NCBI GenBank assembly: GCA_002081555.1
Contig: KV920974.1
Coordinates: 1-43,142 of the forward strand
Reading direction: 5' to 3'
DNA: 43,142 nt
Source: Protostelium mycophagum
Lineage: Eukaryota; Evosea; Variosea; Protosteliida; Protosteliaceae
Shown here in pieces: positions 22,263 to 33,100 of the stretch. The position numbers and the translations under genes were made by a program. A model generated the notes under the pieces. The model ran no database searches and had not been told where the DNA came from. It was given only the letters and a program-made list of their open reading frames with translations. Position 1 is the first letter of the stretch. The number at the start of each line of letters is the position of its first letter.

Positions 22263-23503
22263 TTATCCATTCTCGCACTCGGCTTCTATGTATTCCTTTA
22301 TCTCAGTAAATCTTATCATTCTGTACAAAAGATTATTCCCTTGTGTGACCCCTGTACACGGTATTTGGGACAAGTTGTAGATGGGTACTTGATCCTATCA
22401 CACATGTCAATATGATGTCATATTCTTCCCACCTTTTGGAGCGTGTCGGTAACACTTGAAAGAGAACCCGCAATAATTCCAACACGAGTCGGGGGTAAAT
22501 AAAGAGGTGGAAGATCGTCCAGAGTGTCTCCGATGAAGACAATCCCATCACTCCTATCTTCTTCAATAAATTGTACAATCAATTGATTGTACAATAGGAT
22601 GAGCATATTCATATGTCTGCCAGACGGTCTACTGTGCTCAGCACAGATAAAATTTCTGCATGAAGATAGAAATAGAGAATCGCCACAACTCTCCCGGAAA
22701 TAACCTTACCCTCCAGATAATCTAGAGATCAGATCAACCTTATCTGCACCGGTGAATAGCGGCATGGGATGGTCGTGTGCATTCTTTGGCACGACATTAT
22801 GAGGGAGAATTTCTGGGCAATAGATTGGTATTTTTTCGGGAAGGGAAGGGTCCAAATTTTCTGTTTTTTCGGCAAAATTCACGCGTAGAATCTGCTTTCA
22901 TTATTTGTGATTTTTATTGAATTTAATGCATATGGCTTACCGTTCTTAACCAAGAGACACTCCAATTCAAGGAGACAATTGTTGGTCTCATTCCCCTCTT
23001 ATCTGCCCAGTCTACAAATTCCCAAAAGCCGTCTCTGTACAAAAAATTAATCTCGAGTATGAATGATAATAACGAACCTCAATGCTACATCCTTAGCTGC
23101 CTTGATTAGTTCTTGCAGCTTGATCCCTTTGAATAGACCAGAGTTGCGTACCCTGTTATACGTGTCCATTTCGATCTTCTTTCTTCCTAATGATGTTCGG
23201 AACTTCAATTCAGCAAAAAGGCTGGGGCGTGGTCCGAAATTTGTCGAGAAATTATTGTAATCTTGTGTGTAAAGATTGTCAAAATAGCTTTGATGATCAG
23301 CGACAAAATGTCTCAATGATTCACCTCCAAATTGGCTGGAAGGAACTATTTGAGGAATATGCAGCACCAGGGAGATTGAGGAAGGATTCCGTTACTGCGA
23401 TTGTTCCATCCCAATCAATGAAGAATCTATGGGGTTCAAATGAACTCGAAACAAGAAGACAAAACAAGAGGAGCTGGTAGACTGTGTAATGTCTTCGCAT
23501 CAT
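22263..23503 (-). CDS. Secreted HAD-superfamily phosphatase
   Basis: Haloacid-dehalogenase-type phosphatase, reminiscent of the phosphoserine-phosphatase-like HAD proteins of fungi. The ATG at 23501-23503 starts a hydrophobic leader (VYQLLLFCLLVSSS). It is followed at once by motif I, FFIDWDGT (DxDGT; nucleophile Asp and general acid). A later block, PTIVSLNWS, holds a motif II-like Ser. GADKVDLISRLSGG supplies a possible motif III Lys, and FIGDTLDDLPPL is motif IV (GDxxxD, metal binding). After a 38-nt intron the protein ends YIEAECENG with TAA at 22263-22265. To connect motif I with the rest, an intron of only 22 nt (GTGCTGCATATTCCTCAAATAG) is needed near 23375. The substrate is unknown. 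Its stop faces the PSMC3 stop with 25 bases between. Confidence 0.72.
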
Positions 23504-23672
23504 ACGGCCGAAAAATGATCGGATAAAACCTTTTACAACAGCGCGAAGAATTCATTTCAAGTTTTAAATCAAGAACTTGACTGTCCATTAAATTGTATGG
23601 TTTCTAATTGATTCACCGTAAGTTTTTCAACCACAAATACATCCTCATCACCCAAAAATTTACATCCAGCAG

Positions 23673-23924
23673 GAGACTATATTTTTCGTTGTAGATGGAT
23701 TTCAAAAAGTGCGGAAATCGTGCAGATCGGCTATGATATCTCAAGAGGCATGTTCTTCTTTGTGGGGGCATTCCAAAGAAGCAGACAAGAGAGAAAACGG
23801 TGAGGGGACCTTCCACATTTTCACCACTTTCTGTGATGATCAAATTAGCTTTGACGAGCATATATCTGAAACTCCTGTTGATATCTTTACTGAAACATCA
23901 TACTCTCAACATGTTCTTATGTAG
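23673..23924 (+). CDS. Small unrecognised gene, 5' end unresolved
   Basis: Two blocks join in phase across a standard intron. Exon 23673-23799, after a CCAGCAG acceptor, reads DYIFRCRWISKSAEIVQIGY and DISRGMFFFVGAFQRSRQER. Then comes a 49-nt intron, GTGAGG to AATTAG (23800-23848), and exon 23849-23924, which reads FDEHISETPVDIFTETSYSQ and ends in TAG. Both exons read as protein-like sequence. A GTAAGT donor at about 23619 marks a preceding exon, but I could not find a start codon in a consistent frame. Function unknown. Confidence 0.4.
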   Translation, partial: ETIFFVVDGFQKVRKSCRSAMISQEACSSLWGHSKEADKRENGEGTFHIFTTFCDDQISFDEHISETPVDIFTETSYSQHVLM

Positions 23925-24182
23925 AGGGCTTTTCTGATTGAATGCAGATAGACTCTTTGTCCCTCTTGACTGTAGAATAAGGATGATCACAGGGTAAGAT
24001 GGCTTTTTGAAACAATGATCATCTTTACATGATGTTAAACACAGACCTGTTCTGAAATATAAAACCTTGTGGAAACAAATGCCTATCTGATTTCTTGACT
24101 ACTTTATAAAAAGTACAAGTGAGATCTCTTCTCACTCTTGACAGTTTGTGGACATCCCCAATGAAGAATAAATATATTTTAG
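23925..24182. other. Convergent 3' flanks, no gene seen
   Basis: About 260 AT-rich bases between the small plus-strand gene and the DRC12-like gene, both ending here. An inverted repeat around TGATCA occurs at about 23983 and 24016 (GGATGATCACAGG and CAATGATCATC). Nothing else is apparent. Confidence 0.4.
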
Positions 24183-24791
24183 TTAATTGTATCTTTCTTC
24201 TGCTTTATCTATCGTGTCAACCAGTTCCTGTAGCTTTCAGATGATTTGTGTGCACTCCTTCAAACACAAACCTTCATCATATGAGCACACTCTGAGACGA
24301 TCAACTGCATTTTTCTATTTTGATCTGATATAACAACATCCTTGTCTGCTAATTGACGATCCTTTGCTCTCTTTGTTTCCTCTTGCACAAGGAACATGAT
24401 CTCCAACTGCTCCTGTAACTGCAGGTTCTCGTCCTCTAGGACATTTATCCTTCTCATCAACTCATCTTCCATGTATCTGTACTGTCTCGTCATTTCTGAG
24501 AAAACTTCGTGGCTATCATCCTCTTTCTGTGTCACATTCTCGTTCAATTCTGATACTCTCGTCTTCAATTCTTCTTTTTCTTGTCCTCTTTGCCCAATCA
24601 ATCCATTCTGAGTCGCTGATTGCTGCTTTAGATGGCCAGTTGAAATGTCTAATCGTACCTATCTGGTATTCTAAAGCTTGAATCTTTGCTTTTGCTAAAG
24701 CGAGCTGTTCTTCGATCGGGATTTCTGTCTTAATCAGTTATTGACTGATTACCTCCTCACCCTTCTTTCGTGGTCTCTTGCTTTTGTTCAT
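24183..24791 (-). CDS. Coiled-coil protein resembling dynein regulatory complex subunit 12
   Basis: A protein of about 165 residues: a basic start (MNKSKRPRKK), then a nearly continuous coiled coil. Blocks are EEQLALAKAKIQALEYQI, EKEELKTRVSELNENV, FSEMTRQYRYMEDELMRRIN, VLEDENLQLQEQLEIMF and SECAHMMKELVDTIDKAEER. The central 'MTRQY..M.-EL..-IN.LE' segment is what I associate with CCDC153/DRC12, a subunit of the nexin-dynein regulatory complex in motile cilia. This is recalled family knowledge, not a search result. Four exons with introns of 36, 43 and 44 nt are fixed by frame, so the model is firm even if the name is not. If correct, the organism builds motile cilia or flagella. Generic coiled-coil similarity is the main alternative. 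Confidence 0.55.
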
Positions 24792-24891
24792 GATGGATGT
24801 CGGCGCAAAAATAGTTGTTTTCAGGAAGCTTGAAGTATGATGCTGGCGCGGAAAAGAAGAATTCAATTTTTGAATGTTTATCAACAACTGG

Positions 24892-25595
24892 TTAATTGAT
24901 CAACGAGTAGCCGTTGCACACAGACCATTTGGGGATATACTTGCACATTGCTTTCCAGGCACCGCACTGATCCATTCCTAAGGACTTGAGAATTCGATTC
25001 GAAGCACAAAGCATCTCACCTGGCATCATGCTACAGAGAGAGGAATACACTGTGAAATAATCGCAACGCTTCTTGCACGAATCACAACCACTCATATCGG
25101 GCATCTCCTGGCACATATCCGTGATTTGTTGCTTCGCTGTCTGCAAAAATAAGAGGCTTTCATATAAATTGACAATTCACCTTTGTGTTGGGCATGTTCA
25201 GCAATTGATCAGCGGACAAATCACAGTCCTTTACCTTCGTTCCATTCTGGCACATCGACTTGAAGTTTTTGCAGCTTTTCATCCCCATCATGTTATCGAC
25301 ACGACAGACTTCTGTCAAGACAGAAATTGGGTTACAATAGGGAGAATTGGAATAATTATCATCTTTGCACAACTTGAAAAGAGCGCAGCCTGTCATATCG
25401 GGCATCTGTCTGCATAAATCGGCGAGATCAGCAAGGGCCGACTCTGTTGGGTAATGGAAGTTGGAGCACGAATCGTCTTGTGGGTTCTGTTGGCACCTCA
25501 GGAATGAAAAGGAGATAACACATTGATCCTACCGTAACACAGTCTGCAGAAGCATGAATCAAAAGTAACATAAAGATTGCGAGTGTGGTCTTCAT
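24892..25595 (-). CDS. Secreted Cys/Met-rich repeat protein, possible copper binder
   Basis: The ATG at 25593-25595 opens a signal peptide (MKTTLAIFMLLLIHASAD). The mature part is made of modules with Cys pairs and Met clusters: LADLCRQMPDMTGCALFKLC, then YCNPISVLTEVC, VDNMMGMKSCKNFKSMC, MCQEMPDMSGCDSCKKRC, and LCSMMPGEMLCASNRI. 'C..MP-M-GC' appears twice, in two tandem halves. It resembles the Cys/Met-rich extracellular segments I recall ahead of some Ctr-type copper transporters of oomycetes and fungi. Here, however, no transmembrane helix follows: the chain ends CNGYSLIN with TAA at 24892-24894. Introns of 46 and 40 nt are frame-consistent. Copper or other soft-metal binding is inference. 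Confidence 0.75.
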
Positions 25596-25894
25596 GGTGC
25601 TTGAATGGGGTTCTTGGCTCAAATTGAGACTCTGCTATTCGACCGCAAGTTGGCCAGTTTTACAACTCACAGCAACCCAACACCTTTATAATTTGTGAGT
25701 CATCTCATCTGTGTTTCAAGGTAAGCAGTCCAAACTGCAATTCTCATCTTTGAGATGGTAAACCACAAATAATATTTTCTGACTCTATCACATCTCAACT
25801 GTATCTTGGCATCGCCGATCGTCTGCCACTTCAAGATATTTACAGGTGATTGCACGCGCCTAATCTGATGTTCCTTAGATCTAAGTGATAAATA

Positions 25895-26756
25895 ATGGCC
25901 CAGGAGATAATCTGTTGCTATGGACTTAACGTATTGCTACTCTCAATAACTTCAAGGCCCTTTTCTCTGATGTTGATCAGACGAAAGCTATTCTCACTCG
26001 CGCGGAGGCTGAAGAAATCCTCCGTAATCCTCCGCGAAGGAAGGATGGTTCGCCGGTGAGTCTTTATTATTCTCTATATTCTCGTCGCGGTGTCCGGTAG
26101 AGTTCCGCACCAGCCAGTGAGTTACTCCTGAGTTATCTTGATATCATTGTTGTAATTCTGTTTGGGCTTGCTTTTTCGCCACTAAAAATGCTATTTGCGT
26201 CAATTATCATTTTATTCTCTATGTCTTTGAGGTCAAAACACCTTGAGCTTGTTGCATTTTTGGGTTGTACACCACAGTTGAGGTTTATGGAGTGTAAAAT
26301 GTGCGAAAGTATCAGCTCGTCAGTTTTAAAATACAGAACACAGTGAGCTGACTCAACCAGGCAAGCAACAAGGAGTATTACGGATATGGGGTGCAGGCAT
26401 CCATTGGACAAGGCAAGACAACCCTTCTTGGACAAGTTGCACGGGGTAATCGGCTGGATTTGTGCAAAGATGACAAGCTTCGGGAGAAGTCCAAGGCTGG
26501 TGTCACTATGATCTTGGAGTTGATTAAGGGACACAGTATGAATCCAGGATGTAAGACAATACTATTCTGGGGTGGCATTATGTGGATCTTTCAGAATAAG
26601 ACAAGCAAGGACACAACTGTTTCTCCACAACAGAAAATTGGAGAGGTCCACAAGAAGGCCTCCACTGTGCTTGATATGATTCAGCAAAATCACGACTTAC
26701 AGTCTGTAACCACCTATTATGTGTTTGCAACAAGGCCGCTCAGTCCAGCAGAATAG
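25895..26756 (+). CDS. Unrecognised protein with a P-loop-like motif
   Basis: Not assigned. The ATG at 25895-25897 (MAQEIICCYGLN) is followed by a 26-nt intron (GTATTG to TTCAAG). Next is an exon reading ALFSDVDQTKAILTRAEAEE and ILRNPPRRKDGSP, a GTGAGT donor, a tiny exon near 26100, and an intron of roughly 260 nt that is long for this locus. The final exon starts near 26374 and reads KEYYGYGVQASIGQGKTTLL, KSKAGVTMILELIKGHSMNP and CKTILFWGGIMWIFQNK, ending RPLSPAE with TAG at 26754-26756. ASIGQGKT fits the Walker A pattern [AG]-x4-G-K-[ST], but no Walker B or GTPase motif follows and the protein is only about 200 residues. The exact 3' border of the tiny exon is uncertain. Confidence 0.55.
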
Positions 26757-27151
26757 AATCACAGAACATCGAATAATCATTTGGAGGACTTGAGCTGTTT
26801 TGTTGTACTGAGCAACCGTAAATTCGGCTTTGTTGAGTAAATTGTTTTTCTTCAAGACAGCATCCAAAAACATGCCCCACAATCTCGACATGATGAGATG
26901 AACAAATTGTCTCCAAAATTCCAGTGGGTGGCACGGTTCGATCAGAAAGTCGTTCAAATTTGCAATTTGTAAATGGCGGTTACAAAGCAAAATCCCTGCG
27001 CAACATCTTTGTCTTGCTGGGTTGGGAATTCCTCAAGAGTTTGAATTTTATGACATAAATTCATGACCGACGACGATATCAGGGGGTGGTTCGAGTTATC
27101 GAGCCGTGAACGCTTTTGGAGATTTGTCCTTTTTATTGTCAGAACAGGCAT
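26697..27151 (-). CDS. Minus-strand coding-like block: extension of the giant gene or a separate small gene
   Basis: Immediately past the TGA at 27155-27157 the same frame continues open (MPVLTIKRTNLQKRSRLDNS, then LCHKIQTLEEFPTQQDKD). A second frame then reads NPARQRCCAGILLCNRHLQI, ANLNDFLIEPCHPLEFWRQF and HLIMSRLWGMFLDAVLKKNN, which looks strongly protein-like. A 33-nt intron (GTTTTG to AAAAAG) could remove the TGA and fuse this to the giant protein; otherwise the ATG at 27149-27151 begins a separate gene. The junction between the two frames is not resolved. The open frame ends with TAA at 26697-26699, overlapping the coding 3' end of the plus-strand gene. Confidence 0.35.
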
Positions 27152-27154
27152 GCT

Positions 27155-30100
27155 TCAAAACCTTCTCGTTCCTCTTCCTCTGGCAGAAATTCTTCTTCCT
27201 CTGGCAGAAATTCCTGGCTGTTGAAAGTTGTTCCATGCGTTGTCGATGCCCATCAGTTGGTCTGTGTTCCATGTGTTGTCTGTGTTCCATGTGTTGTCTG
27301 CTTCCCCAGCTTCTTCAGTCTCCTCAGGTTCTTCAGATGGAGTGGAGGTAGTTGCTTCAGTAGCACCGATTCCGGTCACGTTAAGATTTGTGATCTTTTG
27401 GATCACATAGCCGTCTTCGATGCTGACCAATTGCTTCCACACAGCCTCAAAAGCAGGGTCCACCTTCTCCATTTAAAATCTGTGTAAACATCGAGAAAAT
27501 GGGTACCTTTCTGGCACCGTGGCTGGTGGGGACCAATCCGAAAGCGCTGAGATATTGAACGATGAAATCCACCCGGTACTGAAGGAAGAGAGGAGTGTTA
27601 TAAGCCTCCTTCATCTGCTCTGGGGTTATGACATCTCCGATGATGTTGCGTGGTATCTCTGAGACGTCTTTGTTCAATAAGCCTTCACAAAATTCCACGA
27701 TGTATTGGATGTTGACCTCTCTTGTGTGGGTGATGAATGCGTCCTGAGTTCTTCAGCGCGGGAACTACCGGATATTAAGAACACGTTAACTAACGCACCT
27801 TGACCATCTGGTGGATATCCTTCTCGTGCTCAAAGTAATACTCCGTGTGCAGAACCGCATGAATTCCAACCTGCAAGTTTCAATTTTGGTGAAGATATTG
27901 ATGACGTCATCACCTGTAATATGAGGGAGATCATCTCTTGTGGTCTTATCTTATCCGCCGTGTTCTTCGCAGATTGAATAAAACCGAGTGCACAAGAGAT
28001 GTAGCTGGCCAAGCTCAGCTCATCGAGGCGTCCCACCCTCTTTGCAACATGACCTTGCACAAACTGCCTGCAGATCTCTCTTCTCTTGTCGTGGAAGCGG
28101 CTGAAGTATGTAAATAAAATTATGTTGCAAAAAAATGAGGGTGATTTGTGTTCAAGACTTACAACTCGCCCAAAGCCGAGAGGACCACGCTAAGAGCCTT
28201 GGAGGCCTCTTCGCCGTGATACTTGGAGATTTCACCGTATTTGAATAAGGTGGTGATGAAAGACAACAGTGTGGAGTTGTTTAGTTCCAATATGGCATTG
28301 TTGTTGGCTTGTTGTATAGTTTCGTAGACGACCACTGTGATGGGAAAGTATTCATCGTTCTGTTATTCTTCAACTTGTATTGTTTTGAATCTTCACAACT
28401 CACCTCCTCTGCTAATTGAGTGAACCTCTCTAATATCATTTTGCCCATTTGATTTCCACTGGGGACTGCAGATAAAATAGCACACAAGGACACATAATGA
28501 GGTGAATACTCAATGGCACCCTTCCTGTGCAGAGGAATCTTCTCCAAGAAATTCACCAACTCCGGTAACTCCGAGTCGTATCGCAATGAGCCCAACTTGG
28601 CTTGCAGAACGGCCAAGGTCAAACGATAGTACACAGCCTTGTCCTTCTCATCATACTTCAAGCCAAGGATCTTGTTGAGGAAGTGTGGTGCCTCTTCGCT
28701 CGTGATCTTGGATGTCAACAATGTGAGACTGTTGCCCGGCGCGGTGCCGTTATTTGACCTCTGTAGAATCTCTTGGAATATTTTAACAGAGTTCTCGAGC
28801 CAGTTTGTGCTTCCAGGCACCAAAGTCTTGTTGATATCGAAGATGAAAAGACACTCATCAAAGATGGTTCCAAGACTGCGAGATGTCAATGAAATTTCAA
28901 GGAAATCTGGAATTACCTTCTGACAGGGGCAAGGAAAGACTTGATCTCTTCGTCTGTGGTGGTGGAATTTTGTACGGGGATAGAGGAGATAAGATTCTTC
29001 ACAGTCTTGATGAGTTGTGTTCTCACAAAAATATCACCGTCCTGAAAATGTTATGATATTCGTTTATTATTTATTTGTAGATGGACATACCTGGATAGGT
29101 CTTTTAATGCCTTCACATAATTCCTCGAAAAGCTGCTTGATGTGGTCTTTGCTTGCAGTTCCACGTCCGGGAGTAACACCACAGATTTCGAACAACAATC
29201 TGGTGGCGGTTTGGGTCTGTTTTCGTTTTAGGCGGGAAATTCAAAATTTAAATATACCATCTGGTCGTGGACATTGACGTGAGTGCGGAATTTCTCGATC
29301 TTTTCGGGTTGAGTTTGGGAGATGAGATCCTTCAGAGATTTCGCGATAATGTTTTGGTCCAAAAATTCGCGCCAATTATAGAGACAGAACGCGGCGAGAA
29401 CGCGGAAATCTTCCAGCTTCTTCTCTTCCTTCAATTTGGGCTGTGTCAGCATGGGCAGAATGATCTTGAAATTTCAGTAAAAATCATCGAGATTTCACGT
29501 CTTACCTCCTGAGCGAAGCGACCTGAGAAAGAGGTGGGAATTAACACCTTTCCTGTCATTTTTCAATTTCCACGATCTACAACGAGACCACCCCACCTGT
29601 CAGCTCTGCGCATTGCTCTGCCATCTGGGGTGTGATGATGACATTGCCGATGTACACTCTGTCTCGTGCGCCAGCTTCTGGCAGAGCTGCCATCAAAACA
29701 AGAAGTTCATCTGCACTGCTTCTCTTTCCTGAAGCAACCAAAAAGCTCCACGCCTTTTCACGCAAATCGTTCTGGAAGAGGTAGCGTGACAGAACGGTGT
29801 TTGCAGCGATACGGACGTCGCGGTGAAGTCCTTGTCGAGACAACTCCGTGGTGATGAGGTCCAAAGATTCTGGCCCTGGTTTTGTGGAAATGAGACGGAG
29901 GATCTACAATCCGTCATTTCTGGTAATTATGGTCTTCATTACCTCCTTGTGGTGTGTGATCTTAAGATCCTTTCTTCTTCTCTCTCCCAACACTGTTCTT
30001 AAAATAGCAACAAAAGTATCTGCTTGGGTGTATTGTGCTACAGATGATATAGCATAGATGGCGTCCTGCAGAATTAAAATCTACTCTTCAATAACGTGAA

Positions 30101-33100
30101 GATCTCACCTTAGCAAACTCCTCGTTAGAAAGGGTGGTGGGTGATAACAGCATGTGGAGGGGAGGGAGGGGGTCGTCGACACATGTCAGTCCTCTGTACA
30201 GAGTCTTCAAAACAGCAGTGGGCCATTTGACTCTGTCAGCGTCTTGATTGTTGATCAATGCGACCATATCAGGATAGCTGACTGAGGGCATTAAAGTCCA
30301 AATTCTTGCAGAGACATTTCTCTTCTTGGGTGCAAGGTCAGTGTTCTCCAAACGCAAGCAATGGTCCTTAGCTATCAAACCATCAGAGATCACACCGGTA
30401 AGTCTCAGATCTCACCCAACTTGGCGCATTGTTCTTGGTGCAATCTCTCCATTCTATAGACTGCAGGAATAATGAAGAAATCTGGGTGGTCTTTTCCCTC
30501 CTTGACAGACTCCAGCATCTGCTTCTCCTTTTGCTTCTCCGCCTCTGCGGTGGCCGCAGCAGTGAGTGGAGCGGTGTATCTTCTGATCTTGTTCTCGCTT
30601 CACATTCAATCAGTAAAAGTGGGAATTACGGACAACTCACTCCAAGAAAACCCCGCGGAAAGACTTTCTGCAGTTGATAAACTGGTCAGCGAGGTCCTGA
30701 CGAACATTTACAACGTGTCTCCAAACAATCTTCATGTGTATGGCGGAGGGTGAGATCTTCAAGCACTCCTCCACCAGCTTGTCTGCGTGTGAGCGGATAT
30801 CCAGCCTGGAGCGTCTCAGAGACACAAACCCGGGCAGAGGGAGCGTCGTGGAGGGTTCAATGGTGCGGTACGTAACTTCGTTACTCCAAAGATGGAAAGG
30901 AATCTTGGACCTGATGACGTCATCACGTGTACAGACGTCATACTTGAAATAAAATGGCATATATACGTAATTACGCTTACGATAAGGATTGTCTGGTGTT
31001 CAGAATGACATGGGCGAGGCGTCTAAAAAGCGTAGTCTGATAAGCGCCAGCTATGGCAGAGTTGATCGTTTTGTACAGCTTCAGTGCGGGGTCGTCTCTC
31101 TCCATCTGCAGCAATCCAGATTCTTCTGCTGGGATTGTGGTGGAGTTGGTCTCTTTGATGACATTCTCGATCAAGTTGGCGATCACAGGGTGTCCCAGTG
31201 TGTTCCAGCTTATGTTCTGCATCTTTTCAATATTTGTTTATTTTCGCAAAACACCAGAGATTCTCTTCAAACTGCCTACGGATGTCACATTCACTCCGCC
31301 GTGATTGAATCATAACGAGGTGAAGGAATGAAGATGTAAACAACAAAACAGACACTCACTGTAAGGAATTGGTGGTAGAGGTATTCACTGTCTCTTCCTG
31401 TCTTTCTTCTTCCGTCTGCGGGTAAAAGCGCCCTGCAACAGTCAGACCTCGCACTTTGTAGCAAGACTCACTCATATGCTGCACTGAGTCTGTCCAAGAG
31501 TCTTGTCTCTTTCGCAACTCTCCACTTTCTCAGGTTGGCCGATTCAGAAGCCTTTTTGCCTTTTCTGACTCTCCTTGGAAATGAATCGTCGATGTTGGAT
31601 TGAAGGCGGAAGAATTGTAGTGATTTGACTGGTCCCAGAGCGAATTGACAGATTCTAAACTGCAATTCGGCACCGAAGCGGAAGAGGGACCCGTCATCAT
31701 CACTGTTCTGAACAGAGTCGTTCATCGCCCTCTGAGATCTTTTCAATATCTGCATTTCACGCCAAGAAAAACGAGTTGTATACCTTGGAAATGGCAACGA
31801 AAGAGGCAACCTCTGGATCTGCACTCATCACATCGATGCTCCATTCGTAATGCTCGTCATTAGCCTCCACTTCTACTTCAGATTTGTCCAAACTGGCGGT
31901 CAGCATATCATACCAGCTCTGTCTGCATTTTTCTGTGGAAGCAAAGAGGCAGTTGAACTGGGCTGCGAGAGAAGAAAAGATGCTGGTGCGGACCTCCGTG
32001 ACTTCATTCTGAATGTTTCAGTGAAATTTCAAACAAATTCTTTACCTTGGTGCGGTCTGCGATAAGCTGCATTGCCTCCTCTAACTTCTGTGGTGATCTA
32101 CAACCAATCAATTCTGTCCATCTACAACACAAATTACAACTCACCTTGAAGTGTTACAAGACACAACCAGACGGAGGATTCCCAGCTCTCTCTCTGCTCT
32201 ATTTGCGCCAACGCAATCCTTCAACAACAATTTCCAAGAAGCAGCGTTCTCCGCATCTCTGAGCTCGAGCAATGCTTCTTGGTCCTTTCCAGTGAGAAGG
32301 GATATCAATTGGTCAAATATGGCCTGAAGATCGTGTATGGCAGCGGCTGCGTCGAATGAATCGTCAATCTCATGGACGTTCGGGTCCTTTCTGATCAGCC
32401 CGTGAAGGTCCTTCATGATTGTGAGGAATAAGCTCTTCTTCACTTGCAGCTGTCGAATGTCACGATGGTGTTGTGGAAAAGATAAATATATATATACCTG
32501 GAATTTGTCCTCTGCGAGTTCCTTCGCGGTGATGCCCTTGAAAGCGAAGTGCAGTTGAGAAGGAAACAGAGAAGACAACGGCAGTTTGTCAAGGCGCTTC
32601 ATCTTGGACTCTGCGGGCAAAGACATCACGTGAGCAAACACCTGACGACGTCATTACCCATCTACAACGAGTCACCTCACCTCTTTATGCAAATCGACCA
32701 GGACTTTTCTGTATTTTTCGGGCTTAGGGTCTTTCTTCTCCGTGATAATGAGGAAGGACGTTTCCAAGAAAAAGCGAATCCAGTCTGCGGATTGCTGTCC
32801 CGGGAAGCGTGTGAGACACTTGCTGTCGCGTGTCAACTCGCGGAACACGGGCCATAGAGGTCTCAGAATGTGCAGGTGTGAATAGCTTTGGAAGCAATCC
32901 ATGATGCTTTCTGGTTTGTCTGAGAATAACTTGGTGGGGTGGGTGTGTGCTGGTCTGTTCTTCCATATTCTTGCAAAGGTTGTCGCGATGACGCCGCTGA
33001 ACTGCTCGAGGAAGGGGTACTCTCCTATCTTAAAACAGGTTTCAAACAAGCAGTTCCATTCGTCTGGCACTTGGCGGTTACGTGGCTCATTCAACATTGC

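Noticed and set aside
22374-22382. Copy of GTTGTAGAT counted as an intronic motif
   Set aside because: This copy falls in the coding sequence of the HAD phosphatase last exon (VPIYNLSQIP), so it is not part of the intron pattern.
23983-24030. TGATCA inverted repeats as transposon ends
   Set aside because: The arms are too short, no target-site duplication flanks them and there is no transposase frame.
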